In this document: positions 17,237 through 27,427 of the stretch, in pieces | Numbering within the stretch: position 1 is the first letter of the stretch | Layout of the letters: each line of letters starts with the position of its first letter | NCBI GenBank assembly: GCA_009691725.1 | Contig: SIAP01000005.1 | Coordinates: 1 to 64,000 of the forward strand | DNA length: 64,000 bases | Direction: 5' to 3' | From: Phycisphaerales bacterium | GTDB lineage: Bacteria; Planctomycetota; Phycisphaerae; Phycisphaerales; SM1A02 | Position numbers and translations under genes: made by a program | The notes under the pieces: generated by a model | Seen by the model: the letters and a program-made list of their open reading frames with translations, nothing else | What the model was told of the DNA's origin: nothing | Database searches by the model: none

Positions 17237-17328
17237 TTTTCCGAATCTGGGATCCCCAATTTTCCGAATCTGGGATCCCCAACTTTCCGAATCTGGGATC
17301 CCCAACTTTCCGAATCTAGGATCCCCAA
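17219..17328. repeat. Five-copy 23-bp tandem repeat of the tRNA-Gln 3' end
   Basis: The last 18 bases of the tRNA (CGAATCTAGGATCCCCAA) recur at 17242, 17265, 17288 and 17311 with an exact 23-bp period and 5-base linkers (TTTTC, TTTTC, CTTTC, CTTTC). The three middle copies read CTGGG where the tRNA and the last copy read CTAGG. The repeat has no variable spacers, so it is not CRISPR. It resembles repeated attachment-site or slippage duplication of the tRNA tail. Confidence 0.95.
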
Positions 17329-17374
17329 CCGTCGGGCTCGTCCGTGCGCAATCGACCGCTGCACTCGTTGCTCG

Positions 17375-18337
17375 ATGGATACCGTGCGCCCCATGCGCGT
17401 CGTAAGCCTGCTGCCATCAGCAACAGAAATACTCTGCCGGATCGGCGGCGAGGGCCTGCTTGTTGGCAGAAGCCACGAATGCGATTGGCCGCCGAACATT
17501 CGTGATCGACCCGTGCTGACCGCACAGCGGACACCTTCACCATGCGCCGCGGATGTGAACGCAGATGCGCGCTCCGGCGCGAGCGCAGCGATCGACCGTG
17601 AGGTGCGCGCAGCGCTTGACTCTGGTCAATCGCTCTACGCGCTCAACCTCGAACTGCTGCGCGACCTGCAGCCCGATGTGATTCTCACGCAAGATGTGTG
17701 CGCAGTGTGTTCGATCGATCTTGCAACAGTGCGCCGCGTCGCGGCGACGATGCATCCCTCCCCCGCGATTGTCTCTCTGAATCCCAACTCCATCTGGGAT
17801 GTGCTGGACGATTGCTTGAAGGTTGGCGCTGCCGTTGGTTGCACGGATGGCGCAGAGCGTGCGATGGTTGAACTGCGCGAAGGCTGGTGGACTGCAGTCG
17901 ATTTCGTCAATCCGTTTGTTCAAGGACCAGAGGTGCTCTTCCTCGAGTGGATGGATCCTCCATTCTGCGGAGGTCACTGGACGCCAGAACTCGTGCACGC
18001 TGCAGGAGCGCGACACTCGCTCAATGTCCCTGGCGCAAAGAGTCGCCAGCTTGCCCCTGAAGAAATACTGACTGCCGCTCCAGAGCGCATCATCATTTGT
18101 CCCTGCGGATATGGCATCCCTGCCATTCGATCAGAGTTGGCGTCGCTTGAGAGCCAACGCTGGTGGCCACTCCTGCCAGCGAACCTCGAAGGGGATGGTC
18201 GCGTCGTGCTCGTGGACGGAAATCAAATGTTCAATCGACCCGGACCCCGTTTGGTTGACGCATTTCGCTGGCTCACAGGGTGGATCAACGATCGACCCGA
18301 GTTGATTCCTCCCGGGTTCCCTGTCGAAATGGCGTGA
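17375..18337 (+). CDS. BtuF-like cobalamin/metallophore-binding protein without signal peptide
   Basis: About 314-320 residues of the class III periplasmic-binding fold (BtuF/FhuD type), starting MRVVSLLPSATEILCRIG (ATG 17393 fits family starts best; 17375 adds six residues). Other segments seen: LLVGRSHECDWP, LQPDVILTQDVCAVC, LEWMDPPFCGGHW and NQMFNRPGPRLVDA. There is no signal peptide, which is typical of a branch of stand-alone cytosolic BtuF-like proteins annotated as cobalamin-binding. No transporter genes adjoin. The PduO adenosyltransferase at 47.4 kb shows the cell uses B12. The ligand is inferred. Confidence 0.82.
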   Translation: MDTVRPMRVVSLLPSATEILCRIGGEGLLVGRSHECDWPPNIRDRPVLTAQRTPSPCAADVNADARSGASAAIDREVRAALDSGQSLYALNLELLRDLQPDVILTQDVCAVCSIDLATVRRVAATMHPSPAIVSLNPNSIWDVLDDCLKVGAAVGCTDGAERAMVELREGWWTAVDFVNPFVQGPEVLFLEWMDPPFCGGHWTPELVHAAGARHSLNVPGAKSRQLAPEEILTAAPERIIICPCGYGIPAIRSELASLESQRWWPLLPANLEGDGRVVLVDGNQMFNRPGPRLVDAFRWLTGWINDRPELIPPGFPVEMA

Positions 18338-18406
18338 CAGTGCCAGCTTTGGGGTGGTCGTGGGAGGGCACGGCGATGGCACGCAGGTTGCTCTGCAAGG
18401 GCACCA

Positions 18407-21031
18407 ATGAACTTCGAGAAATTCACCACACTTGCTCAACAGGCTCTCTCGCAGGCTCAATCGATCGCGGTCCGTGATCAGCACGGCGAAGTGAACACAC
18501 TTCATCTGCTCGATGCGCTGCTGAGTGAGAAGACCGGACCTGCATCAAGCGTGCTCACCAAAGCTGGTCTCAATCCAACGCGCATTGCCGCGACCGTGAC
18601 GGCACAACTCTCGCGCTTGCCGCATGCGCACGGGTCAACTCCGACCGCAAGTCGCGAACTTCAAGAGGCGATCGGAGCAGCCCAACGACTCGCTCTGCAG
18701 ATGAAGGACAGTTTCGTGTCGAGCGATCATTTACTGGTGGCGATCGCAGAGTCTCGCGGGGCTGGCAAGGATGTCCTCGCTGCAGTTGGTGTCGATGCTC
18801 GAACGCTTGAACAGGCTGCGCGCGAGATTCGCACAGCAAGCGGGGTGACGGGCATTCACGATCCCTCAGCCGAGAGCACCTACGAAGCACTCAAGAAGTA
18901 TGGAAGAGACCTGAACGAACTTGCTGCGAGCGGCAAGATCGATCCCGTCATCGGGCGCGACGAGGAGATTCGCCGCTGTATGCAGGTGCTCTCGCGTCGA
19001 ACGAAGAACAATCCCGTCCTGATCGGCGAGCCCGGCGTTGGCAAGACAGCGATCGCGGAAGGACTGGCACAGCGCATCGTCAATGGTGATTGCCCAGAAT
19101 CGATGCGCGCCTCACGGATCATCACACTCGATGTGGGACAACTCCTTGCAGGCGCAAAGTTTCGCGGCGAGTTCGAGGAGCGGCTGAAGGCAGTGCTGCG
19201 AGAAGTTGCATCGAGTGATGGTCGAATCATTCTCTTCATTGATGAGTTGCACACGATTGTTGGTGCAGGTCAGGGCGAAGGAGCAGTCGGCGCAGGACAG
19301 TTGCTCAAGCCCGCGCTCGCACGGGGCGAGCTCCACTGCATTGGCGCAACAACGCTCGACGAGTATCGAAAGCATGTCGAGAAAGATGCCGCATTTGAAC
19401 GACGCTTTCAACCGGTCTTTGTGGGCGAACCATCCCTCGAAAACACAGTTGCGATCCTGCGCGGGATCAAACAACGGTACGAAACACATCACGGCGTGCG
19501 CATTCAGGATGCGGCGCTGGTGGCCGCGGTCGAACTCTCCCATCGCTATATCAGCGACCGTTTTCTTCCAGACAAGGCGATCGATTTGCTCGACGAGGCT
19601 GCGAGTCGACTCCGCATTGAGAATGATTCGATGCCGGCGGAACTCGATGCGATCCGGCGCAATATCACACGCCTGGAGATTGAGAAAGCTGCGCTGCAAC
19701 TGGAGAAGGATCCGCAGAGTGCCAAGCAACTCGCGGCCGTCGATCAAGAACTCGCTGGCATTCGCGAGCAGGATCGCACCATGAGTGCGCAGTGGGAGAT
19801 TGAGAAGGCGGACCTCGACACGATCAAGGGTGTCGACCGAGAGATCGAAGCGCGGCGGATCGAGTTCGCCCAAGCACAACGGCGCGGCGACTTTGAACGC
19901 GCGGCTCGCATTCAGCATGGCGAGATCCGAGATCTTGAACTTCGCAAGACCCAGGCCGCCGCATCACTCAAGCAGCGAATCGCAGCGGGCGGGGCATTGG
20001 TGAGGGAAGAAGTCGATCCCGAGGCGATCGCTGACGTGGTCGCCAAATGGACGGGGATTCCAGTGTCGAAACTCGTTGAGAGCGAGCGCGAGAAGTTGCT
20101 GCACATTGAAGAGGCACTGCAACGACGGGTGATTGGACAGGATGAAGCGGTCCGTGCCATTGCCCAGGCAGTGCGCCGCAATCGCGCCGGGCTCGGCGAA
20201 GCGAATCGACCCATCGGATCATTTCTCTTTCTTGGTCCAACTGGAGTGGGCAAAACGGAATTGTGCAAGGCGCTCGCGGAGTTGCTTTTCGATTCGCAGG
20301 ACGCACTGGTTCGCATCGACATGAGTGAGTACATGGAGCAGCACGCGGTTGCGCGGTTGATCGGCGCACCGCCGGGGTATGTCGGCTACGAAGAGGGTGG
20401 GCGGTTGACGGAAGCGGTGCGACGCCGACCCTACTGCGTCGTGCTCTTCGATGAATTTGAGAAAGCGCATCCCGATGTCAGCAATGTGTTGTTGCAGGTC
20501 CTCGACGACGGGCGGCTGACGGACGGTCACGGACGCACTGTCAACTTTGCCAACACATTGATTGTGATGACGAGCAACCTCGGATCGAATGCGATCATGG
20601 AACTCACTGCCGCTGGTCAACCCAACGAGGTCATCGAAGCGCATGTTCGGGGGCTTCTGAAGAAGGCACTGCGTCCAGAGTTGATCAATCGCATCGACGA
20701 AACGGTTGTCTTTCAACAGCTCGATCGCTCTCATCTCGCCGGAATCGTGGGGATTCAGTTGGAGCGATTGCGACGGCGGCTCGTGCAACGCGGGATTGGC
20801 TTGACCATCTCACCCGCGGCGGTGGCGGCACTCGCAACTGAGGGGTTCGACCCACAATTCGGCGCACGACCTCTGAAGCGAGTCATCCAACAGCGCATCG
20901 AAAACGAGATTGCTGCTGGGATTCTCGGAGGGAAGTTCGGTGACCACGACACCGTGCGCGTGGATTACGCGGGAAAGTCATTCACGCTCGCGAAGGAGTC
21001 GACGACATCCAGCGGATCAACAGCGCGCTGA
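18407..21031 (+). CDS. clpB: ATP-dependent disaggregase ClpB
   Basis: 874-residue Hsp100 protein that extracts and refolds aggregated proteins with DnaK. The N-terminal double Clp_N domain is at 1-150, the first AAA+ module has Walker [14 protein letters not shown] and Walker [14 protein letters not shown], and a coiled-coil middle domain spans about 405-525 (the mark of ClpB versus ClpA/C). The second AAA+ module has [16 protein letters not shown] and [15 protein letters not shown], with a C-terminal D2-small domain. No CIRCE or HAIR element is evident upstream. The 3' end overlaps the convergent GAF gene by 15 bp. Confidence 0.98.
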   Translation: MNFEKFTTLAQQALSQAQSIAVRDQHGEVNTLHLLDALLSEKTGPASSVLTKAGLNPTRIAATVTAQLSRLPHAHGSTPTASRELQEAIGAAQRLALQMKDSFVSSDHLLVAIAESRGAGKDVLAAVGVDARTLEQAAREIRTASGVTGIHDPSAESTYEALKKYGRDLNELAASGKIDPVIGRDEEIRRCMQVLSRRTKNNPVLIGEPGVGKTAIAEGLAQRIVNGDCPESMRASRIITLDVGQLLAGAKFRGEFEERLKAVLREVASSDGRIILFIDELHTIVGAGQGEGAVGAGQLLKPALARGELHCIGATTLDEYRKHVEKDAAFERRFQPVFVGEPSLENTVAILRGIKQRYETHHGVRIQDAALVAAVELSHRYISDRFLPDKAIDLLDEAASRLRIENDSMPAELDAIRRNITRLEIEKAALQLEKDPQSAKQLAAVDQELAGIREQDRTMSAQWEIEKADLDTIKGVDREIEARRIEFAQAQRRGDFERAARIQHGEIRDLELRKTQAAASLKQRIAAGGALVREEVDPEAIADVVAKWTGIPVSKLVESEREKLLHIEEALQRRVIGQDEAVRAIAQAVRRNRAGLGEANRPIGSFLFLGPTGVGKTELCKALAELLFDSQDALVRIDMSEYMEQHAVARLIGAPPGYVGYEEGGRLTEAVRRRPYCVVLFDEFEKAHPDVSNVLLQVLDDGRLTDGHGRTVNFANTLIVMTSNLGSNAIMELTAAGQPNEVIEAHVRGLLKKALRPELINRIDETVVFQQLDRSHLAGIVGIQLERLRRRLVQRGIGLTISPAAVAALATEGFDPQFGARPLKRVIQQRIENEIAAGILGGKFGDHDTVRVDYAGKSFTLAKESTTSSGSTAR

Positions 21032-21466
21032 GAAGCACTGGGCCGCGACCAATCGACCGAACTCGAGCAGTTCCACGGTTTCTGCGGGTGTGAATTCGCG
21101 TGGCGCAATGTTGGCGATGCCGAGCACCCCGACGACTTCGGCGCCATCCACACCTCCAAAGCATGGGATCGCAATCGCTCCCTCCATCCCCGTGGCGCGC
21201 GCACCCGGTCGCACATCGCCGGAAGTATCGTTTTGCAAGTTGCAGATGGTGACTGGACCTCGCCGCTCAGCAGCAATCCCTGCCATCCCCTTTCCAAACG
21301 GAATTGTCGAGATGGCCGCCATCACCGGTGGCGGAAAACTCCCGTGAATTGCCAGCAAATGCAACAATCCATCGAGCCCTACCTGATGGAGCGTGGCAGT
21401 GTCCGCGTTCATCCGATTGACGATGTGTGCAAGGAACTGCGCAGGCTCGGTGTGGTCTTGAGTCAT
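21017..21466 (-). CDS. GAF domain protein
   Basis: 149 residues forming essentially one GAF domain: a helical start, then [37 protein letters not shown] and [31 protein letters not shown] domains bind small ligands or act as sensory modules. No fRMsr catalytic Cys pattern can be asserted, and there is no output domain. ATG 21466 is preferred over a TTG at 21472. It overlaps the end of clpB tail to tail by 15 bp. The 196 bp between its start and the flippase gene carry nothing else that I recognise. Confidence 0.8.
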   Translation of the reverse strand: MTQDHTEPAQFLAHIVNRMNADTATLHQVGLDGLLHLLAIHGSFPPPVMAAISTIPFGKGMAGIAAERRGPVTICNLQNDTSGDVRPGARATGMEGAIAIPCFGGVDGAEVVGVLGIANIAPREFTPAETVELLEFGRLVAAQCFSARC

Positions 21467-21662
21467 CCACAAAGACTAGCCACGCGAGGCCACAGGACTC
21501 GCCAGACCGCCCGCTGCCCCACAACACCCAAGCCCACCCAAAGAAGCATGACTCGCCTCACCCACCATTCACCAATTCTTCGTTATTCTCACGCCAAGCG
21601 CTGTGTGAGTATTTTGCGCAGCGATTGGACCGAGTCACCTGTTCGGGGATTGAGCTGGAGCA

Positions 21663-23225
21663 GTGCCGAAGCAAAGAGCATTCAACATCCTCGTCATGGT
21701 TCTCGCCAGCTTGGCTGCGAGATTCAGCGGACTTGCAACTCAATTCATCACTGCGTGGTACCTCACTGCGGACGAGTTTGGTCTCTACGCAATCGCACTT
21801 GGCATCATCACATTCACGCACTTGATGCGGGGTGGAGGAACATCGATTGTCTATCAATCGATGAAGCAAGACGAATACGCGGTGGCGGGTGGCGGGCTCT
21901 TCCGATTTGCGGTGTTGTTCGGCTGCCTTGGCGCGATTCTCACGACAACGACCGCGTTCCCAGCACAAGCGTATTTCGATCAACCATCGCTTGGAAAACT
22001 CCTGCTGTGGATGGCGGGACTCTCGCTGTTGACGCAGGTTTCGACATACCCACGCGCGAAGATGGTGTCGCTTCTGCGATTCAAACAACTCGCATCGATT
22101 GACGTGATTGGTTCGCTTGTCAAACTGATGGTTGCCTTTGCATGCGCACAGGGAGGCTGGGGAGCACTCACCTTCGTCGTCGCGCAGGTGGTGGCGCTAC
22201 TCCTGCAAACTGCGTTGACACTCATATGGGCGAACTTCCAACGCGCTGACTTTCAGGCACAACCAGACTGGATGCGAACGACATTTGCGCTCACCAAGTA
22301 TCCGATGGGGATCAGCGTGATGATCTCGTTGATGGATCAGGTGGATTCGTTCATCGCGAGCTTGTTCGTCCCCATCGCGTCGCTGGGCGTGTACTTCTTC
22401 GCAGTGCAGATGGTCGCACAACCCGTTCGGCTCGTGACGCAGACGCTCGTCGGCGTCCTTGCACCATACGGCGCTCTCTCGCGGGGCAACCGCAAGTTGG
22501 AGAACTCCAATGTCACGACCGCATTTACAGCGGGAATCATTTTTCTTCCACTCTTCGTGCTCGCGGTCGCGGCGATCTATCCAAGCCTGCAGCAGCTCGT
22601 GTGGGGGGAGAAATGGGAAAACAGTGTCTGGCCAGTGATGCTGACCGCAGTCTTCTTGGTGTACCCAACGGTGCAGGGAGTCATTGAGGGCCCGATGCTC
22701 GGAATGCGTCGCTGGACCACCTATCTGGAACTTCTCTCGTGGCGCGCCGGAGGAAAAGTTGTGGGCGCGTTTTCTGCCATCGTCGTGATTCACTGGTTCC
22801 GACTGACTGGTCCTGACATCGCGATCGCGCTTGTGGTTGGAGTCGGCGCTGCGAGTTCGATCGCGGCGTTCTGGCAGATCCGAAAACATCTCTTGGCTGC
22901 GGGCGGCGACCACGAGGTCGTGCTCTACGAAATGTGGGTGACGCCGCTCTATGCACTCTTGGCGGTGATCGCAACCCACGGCGTGACATCGAGCGTCATG
23001 AATCATCTTCCATTGGACTCATTTGACCTGCGAGAAAGGGCTGCGATTGAGTTTGCTCTCTCTGGCGGGCTGTACAGCGCAGTTGCTATCACGCTGCTTC
23101 GCTTTGCATACATCAACAACCTGAAAGCGTTGCTGTTCCTGATCCCACTTCGCTGGCGAGTGCTGATCTGCAAAGTGCTCGTGATCGACGACTACGAACT
23201 GACGCACAATCCGCTCGGTCATTGA
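21663..23225 (+). CDS. Polysaccharide flippase (MOP superfamily, Wzx-like)
   Basis: 520 residues, GTG start preceded by GGAG. About 12-14 hydrophobic helices, with the N-terminal pattern of oligosaccharide flippases (LASLAARFSGLATQFITAWYLTADEFGLYAIALG) and later TKYPMGISVMISLMDQVDSFIASLF. The family moves lipid-linked oligosaccharides across the inner membrane for surface polysaccharide assembly. The only nearby partner is the convergent asparagine synthetase (7-bp overlap), a gene type common in polysaccharide loci, but no glycosyltransferase is adjacent, so the glycan is unknown. Confidence 0.88.
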   Translation: MPKQRAFNILVMVLASLAARFSGLATQFITAWYLTADEFGLYAIALGIITFTHLMRGGGTSIVYQSMKQDEYAVAGGGLFRFAVLFGCLGAILTTTTAFPAQAYFDQPSLGKLLLWMAGLSLLTQVSTYPRAKMVSLLRFKQLASIDVIGSLVKLMVAFACAQGGWGALTFVVAQVVALLLQTALTLIWANFQRADFQAQPDWMRTTFALTKYPMGISVMISLMDQVDSFIASLFVPIASLGVYFFAVQMVAQPVRLVTQTLVGVLAPYGALSRGNRKLENSNVTTAFTAGIIFLPLFVLAVAAIYPSLQQLVWGEKWENSVWPVMLTAVFLVYPTVQGVIEGPMLGMRRWTTYLELLSWRAGGKVVGAFSAIVVIHWFRLTGPDIAIALVVGVGAASSIAAFWQIRKHLLAAGGDHEVVLYEMWVTPLYALLAVIATHGVTSSVMNHLPLDSFDLRERAAIEFALSGGLYSAVAITLLRFAYINNLKALLFLIPLRWRVLICKVLVIDDYELTHNPLGH

Positions 23226-25165
23226 GCGGCGTTGCTGCTGGACGGTTCGCCGCCGTTTGACGGTCCCTGGGGCCGCGATTGCGACGCAAGCCAACTCTGA
23301 AACATCAGGATCGCCCAGATCAAATGGCGATCGCTCTCTCGTCCAGTGAGAAAGTCCTCCCAGATGGATCGGATCGGCTCTGGATTGAGGACGCCATCGC
23401 GGGCGAGCCGGTCCCGTGAGAGCAATGATTCCGCCCAGTCGCGCAAGTCTGCCCGAAGCCACTGCGCGATCGGCGCTGCGAAACCCATCTTTGATCGCCG
23501 TCGCGCACCCTCGGGAATGATTCGAGCCGCGAGCTGTCGTGAGATGACCTTGCCCTGCCCCCTGCCTACTTTGAGAGAGATAGGAAGTCGCCACGCCCAC
23601 TCAATCAGATGGTGATCGAGCATCGGGCTACGCACTTCAAGTCCCACCGACATCGATGCTCTGTCGACTTTCACCAGGATGTCGTCGACGAGGTAGGACA
23701 CCAGATCACGTTGCATCATCTGCGATGCGGGATGTGTGACACCGCTGCTCCAGAGCGACTCTTCGCTCGCCCGGTCGGCGATCTTCGTGCCAATCACCAA
23801 CCCCTCGCATCGATCGCTGGTCCGCGCCAGCATTCGATAGGCGCCGTCGAGTGATGAGGAGTCCAGAATCGATGCAATGCGCGCGCACTTGTCGGGGAGA
23901 AGTTGCGAGCGCAACGCCTGGGAAAGTAGCGGGTGAATCGCGCTAGGAATAAGCCCCATCGCACGCACAAGTCGCGGCGTGTACCGGTACCGGTCGTAGC
24001 CACCGAACACTTCATCTCCGCCATCTCCCGAGAGCGCGACGGTCACGCGTGATCGCGCAAGCGAACTCAACATGGCCGTTGGGATCTGGCTGCTGTCTGC
24101 GAATGGTTCGTCGTAGCGCTCGCAGAGCGACGGGATGATCGCCATTGCGTGGGTCGAGGTGATGCGCAAACACGTGTGGTTCGTCCGCAGCGCTCGCGAT
24201 GTCTCGAGCGCTGCATCGCTCTCGTCAAATCGCGCATCCTCGAAGCCGATGGTGAAGGTCTCGATGGGTGTCGGACTCACGCGAGCCATCATCGCCACAA
24301 CGAGTGCGCTATCGATCCCGCCCGAGAGAAAGGCTCCAAGCGGCACATCAGAAATCATGCGTGCGCGAACGGCGCGTTCGAGGTGTGCATCCATTTGATC
24401 CACCAGTGTGCGCGGCGAATGGGTGAGTGTGTTGTCACATCCACGCTCGGCGACGGTGGCTGCACTCCAATACTGCTCCATCGACGGTGCAGCGCGCAGC
24501 GGAGCATTCTCGCCCACGCAAAGTGTGGCGATCGTCCCTGCCTGCAGTTTGGAAAGCCCCTGATAGATGCATGATGCACCGGGCACATACCCACGTCGAA
24601 GCATGGCGGCGACGGCTGTTGGGTCAAGCGATAACTGACCCCGCGAAACGATCTTGAGAGCCTTCAGTTCGCTTGCGAACGCGAATACGCCGCCGATCCA
24701 ACCGTAGTAGAGCGGCTTCTTCCCCACACGGTCGCGCACCAGATGAAGTCGTGCTTCATCGCGGTCGTACAACGCCAACGCGAACATGCCATCGAACCGC
24801 TTTGTCGCTTCGGTCACTCCCCATTGCTCGAATGCAGCGAGCATGACTTCGGTGTCGCTGCGCCCGCGCCATGCGTGCGAGCTGCGCGTGTCGAGTTCTG
24901 CGCGAACATCACTCGCGTTGTAGATCTCGCCATTGAACACGATGGTGAATCGACCAGATGCGCTGACCATCGGCTGATGACCCATTGGAGAGAGATCGAT
25001 AATCGACAATCGGCGATGGGCAAACCCGATGTGCGCCTGGTCGTCCCACCAAAGCCCTGAATCATCTGGACCGCGATGCGCGAGTCGGTCACTCATCGCG
25101 CGCAACAACTCGCGCGAGTCAGTGAGTTCACCGCATCGATCAAAGAAACCTGCGATGCCGCACAT
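23219..25165 (-). CDS. asnB: Asparagine synthetase (glutamine-hydrolysing)
   Basis: 648 residues. The N-terminal class II glutaminase domain starts MCGIAGFFDRCG (nucleophile Cys2) with RRLSIIDLSPMGHQPM and FNGEIYNA. The C-terminal synthetase domain has the PP-loop LGAFLSGGIDSALV and, further on, VALSGDGGDEVFGGYDRY. It converts aspartate to asparagine using glutamine and ATP. Members in polysaccharide clusters often amidate sugars or proteins instead, and the flippase lying tail to tail allows that role here. The divergent lipoprotein gene starts 47 bp away. Confidence 0.95.
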   Translation of the reverse strand: MCGIAGFFDRCGELTDSRELLRAMSDRLAHRGPDDSGLWWDDQAHIGFAHRRLSIIDLSPMGHQPMVSASGRFTIVFNGEIYNASDVRAELDTRSSHAWRGRSDTEVMLAAFEQWGVTEATKRFDGMFALALYDRDEARLHLVRDRVGKKPLYYGWIGGVFAFASELKALKIVSRGQLSLDPTAVAAMLRRGYVPGASCIYQGLSKLQAGTIATLCVGENAPLRAAPSMEQYWSAATVAERGCDNTLTHSPRTLVDQMDAHLERAVRARMISDVPLGAFLSGGIDSALVVAMMARVSPTPIETFTIGFEDARFDESDAALETSRALRTNHTCLRITSTHAMAIIPSLCERYDEPFADSSQIPTAMLSSLARSRVTVALSGDGGDEVFGGYDRYRYTPRLVRAMGLIPSAIHPLLSQALRSQLLPDKCARIASILDSSSLDGAYRMLARTSDRCEGLVIGTKIADRASEESLWSSGVTHPASQMMQRDLVSYLVDDILVKVDRASMSVGLEVRSPMLDHHLIEWAWRLPISLKVGRGQGKVISRQLAARIIPEGARRRSKMGFAAPIAQWLRADLRDWAESLLSRDRLARDGVLNPEPIRSIWEDFLTGRESDRHLIWAILMFQSWLASQSRPQGPSNGGEPSSSNAAQ

Positions 25166-25212
25166 GGTGAAAGCATACGAGTCGCTTGAGGTCCGCCCTC
25201 TACACTCGCAAC

Positions 25213-26238
25213 ATGCCTCTCACCCCAACCACATCGTTTTTCGCCGCACTCACCCTGACCTTGCTGACAGCCTGTGGTGTGTCGGACAACCTCCCCTCCG
25301 TTGCCATCAGTTCAAGCACGGCGGCGGTCGTGCGAGTTTCGACCACCGGAATCGGCAGCGAGACGATCCAGCAAAGTTACGAGGCGATTGCCACGATTAT
25401 GGCAAAGTCAAAGATCCCGCAGATCGTGCAAGCATCTGGACTCTTGCAAATGCAAGCCTCGGCTCTTGACCCAACCACCAACGAGCGCATGCGAAAAATT
25501 GACGAATTGATGGAGTCGATGCGTGGCATCAACGCCAAGGCGATTGTTGTGATTGCGGATGGCAACGGAGTTAGCGATCTCGCTGATTCGTTGACTGACA
25601 TCCCGATCGGCAACGAGGGAATCACGGTGCTTGTTCAGACGACCAGTACTGGGTCGTCTGCAGACATTCAGACTCTCGCAGCCAAGGCATTCGACAGAGA
25701 GGTCATGGTCGAGAGTCTGGGAGCGGGTTGGTATTGGCTCAAGACCAGTGCAGGTCAGACTCTTCCTGCGAAGGGAGATGAGGCAGTCGCGAAGGCGTTC
25801 GACGAAGCGCTTCGCGCGCTCCCACTGGCAGGCGTCAACTTTGGGATGCGCATGACCGAGGACCTGAAACAGAAGTGTGCAGAAGCGATCGAGGACGACG
25901 TCTCTGGAATGGGCATGTTCCTGGGTGGATTCGTTGCGCCACTCCAGAAGCTTGTCGGGCTCTCTTCTTCGCTGAACTTTGGGAAAGATCCAACGATTCG
26001 TGTGGCGCTCACCTTTGAAGACAAGGATGCGACGGGCGAATTCAATCAAGCATGGTCCACAACGACGCGCAGCCTTGCGGGGATGGCTGGAATGATGATG
26101 GCGGGAGGCGGCAAGGGGCAACCCAAGATCGAACCAAAAACCTTCACCGACATGGCTGCCGCACTCGACATGAAACAGGACGAGACGAAACTGACGCTGA
26201 CGCTCGATCATGCGGCGTGGAACCAGTTGATTCCCTGA
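25213..26238 (+). CDS. Predicted lipoprotein of unknown function
   Basis: 341 residues from ATG 25213. The signal peptide ends in a clear lipobox, LLTACG, so the mature protein starts at a lipidated Cys. The body has no domain I recognise: alternating helices and strands, a Met/Gly-rich stretch near residue 295 (AGMAGMMMAGGGKG), and a C-terminus LTLTLDHAAWNQLIP. The likely place is the periplasmic face of the inner or outer membrane. It is convergent with aroC, 3 bp apart. Planctomycete-specific proteins of this kind are common; I assign no function. Confidence 0.8.
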   Translation: MPLTPTTSFFAALTLTLLTACGVSDNLPSVAISSSTAAVVRVSTTGIGSETIQQSYEAIATIMAKSKIPQIVQASGLLQMQASALDPTTNERMRKIDELMESMRGINAKAIVVIADGNGVSDLADSLTDIPIGNEGITVLVQTTSTGSSADIQTLAAKAFDREVMVESLGAGWYWLKTSAGQTLPAKGDEAVAKAFDEALRALPLAGVNFGMRMTEDLKQKCAEAIEDDVSGMGMFLGGFVAPLQKLVGLSSSLNFGKDPTIRVALTFEDKDATGEFNQAWSTTTRSLAGMAGMMMAGGGKGQPKIEPKTFTDMAAALDMKQDETKLTLTLDHAAWNQLIP

Positions 26239-26241
26239 CGC

Positions 26242-27417
26242 TTACCGTGGTGCGCCAAGCGTCCGCGCCGCGGTGAGGAACCCCGCGTAATTCACGCGCA
26301 TCTCGCCGAGCGAATCGCCGCCAAACTTCTCTCGCAGGGCGCGTGCGATCTCGAACGCCACCATGTTCTCCATCACCACACTTGCTGCAGCGATAGCACT
26401 GATGTCGGATCGTTCGTACTGGCTGGTTGTTGACTCATGTGTGCGAAGGTCGACGCTGGGCAATCCACGCAGGAGTGTGGAAATCGGTTTCATCGCGCCG
26501 CGCACCACGATGGGCATGCCATTGGTCATCCCGCCCTCGAGTCCCCCCGCATTGTTCGATGGACGGACAAATCCCATGTGCGATTCACCCGTGCGTGCGG
26601 GATCAAAGTGAATGGGATCATGCAACTGACTGCCCGTCCGCCGTGCGACTTCCATGCCAAGACCGATCTCGACTCCCTTGAAGGCTTGAATCCCCATCAC
26701 CGCCATCGCCAACCGCGCATCAAGTCGCGTATCGACACTCGCGCATGAGCCGAGCCCAGGCACAACGCCAAAGACATGGACTTCACAGATTCCGCCAACG
26801 GTGTCCTTGTCGACCTTCGCCTGATGAATCGACTTGATGATCGCATCGGATGCTGCGGCATCTGGGCAATAGATCTCGCTCGAATCGCGCGCCGCGCGGA
26901 GTTGCGCCAGAGCAGACTCTGTGGGGGCGATGGTGCTGGTGGTGGCCAGCGCACCGCGCACAAATCCAAAGCACTCGATCCCAAACACACGAAGCAAGCA
27001 CTGTGCGACGGCACCCGCAGCAGTGCGCGCAGCGGTCTCGCGAGCACTCGCCCGCTCGAGTGTCGAACGACAATCTGTGGTGAGCCACTTGATGCTCCCC
27101 GCCAGATCTGCGTGTCCCGGTCGTGGACGATGGACAGGCGGAGTTTTTTGGGGATCATCGATCCGCGCATCCGCGTTGGCAATCTCGATGGCGATGGGCG
27201 ATCCGATCGTCACGCCTTGCCGAACACCAGCGAGAAAACGCGCGCGATCTGACTCGATGCGTTGCCGCGCACCTCTGCCATATCCCCCCTGCCTTCGATG
27301 CAATTCGCCATCAACGAACGCGCTGTCGATCTCGACACCCGATGGCATCCCTTCGATGAGTGTGATGAGCGCGGCTCCGTGAGATTCGCCAGCGGTTCTG
27401 TAGTGCAGATTTCCCAT
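26242..27417 (-). CDS. aroC: Chorismate synthase
   Basis: Removes phosphate from EPSP to give chorismate, the last common step to aromatic amino acids; needs reduced FMN. 391 residues from ATG 27417 (MGNLHYRTAGESHGAAL). Signatures seen: GESHG, RIESDRARFLAGVRQGVTIGSPI, RPRPGHADLAGSIKW, SARETAARTAAGAVA and GGMTNGMPIVVRGAMKPI. It lies 10 bp after the aroDE gene on the same strand, forming a two-gene shikimate operon. Open sequence upstream of 27417 is overlap with aroDE and unsupported. Confidence 0.98.
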   Translation of the reverse strand: MGNLHYRTAGESHGAALITLIEGMPSGVEIDSAFVDGELHRRQGGYGRGARQRIESDRARFLAGVRQGVTIGSPIAIEIANADARIDDPQKTPPVHRPRPGHADLAGSIKWLTTDCRSTLERASARETAARTAAGAVAQCLLRVFGIECFGFVRGALATTSTIAPTESALAQLRAARDSSEIYCPDAAASDAIIKSIHQAKVDKDTVGGICEVHVFGVVPGLGSCASVDTRLDARLAMAVMGIQAFKGVEIGLGMEVARRTGSQLHDPIHFDPARTGESHMGFVRPSNNAGGLEGGMTNGMPIVVRGAMKPISTLLRGLPSVDLRTHESTTSQYERSDISAIAAASVVMENMVAFEIARALREKFGGDSLGEMRVNYAGFLTAARTLGAPR

Positions 27418-27427
27418 TGGAGTGATC

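Noticed and set aside
17219-17328. CRISPR array
   Set aside because: Units are directly abutting with 5-bp constant linkers; no variable spacers, no cas genes.
17224-17499. Minus-strand ORF with a repeated GSQIRK/GIPDSE peptide
   Set aside because: It is a translation of the 23-bp tRNA-tail array and of antisense to the BtuF-like gene; no ribosome site and no reason to be coding.
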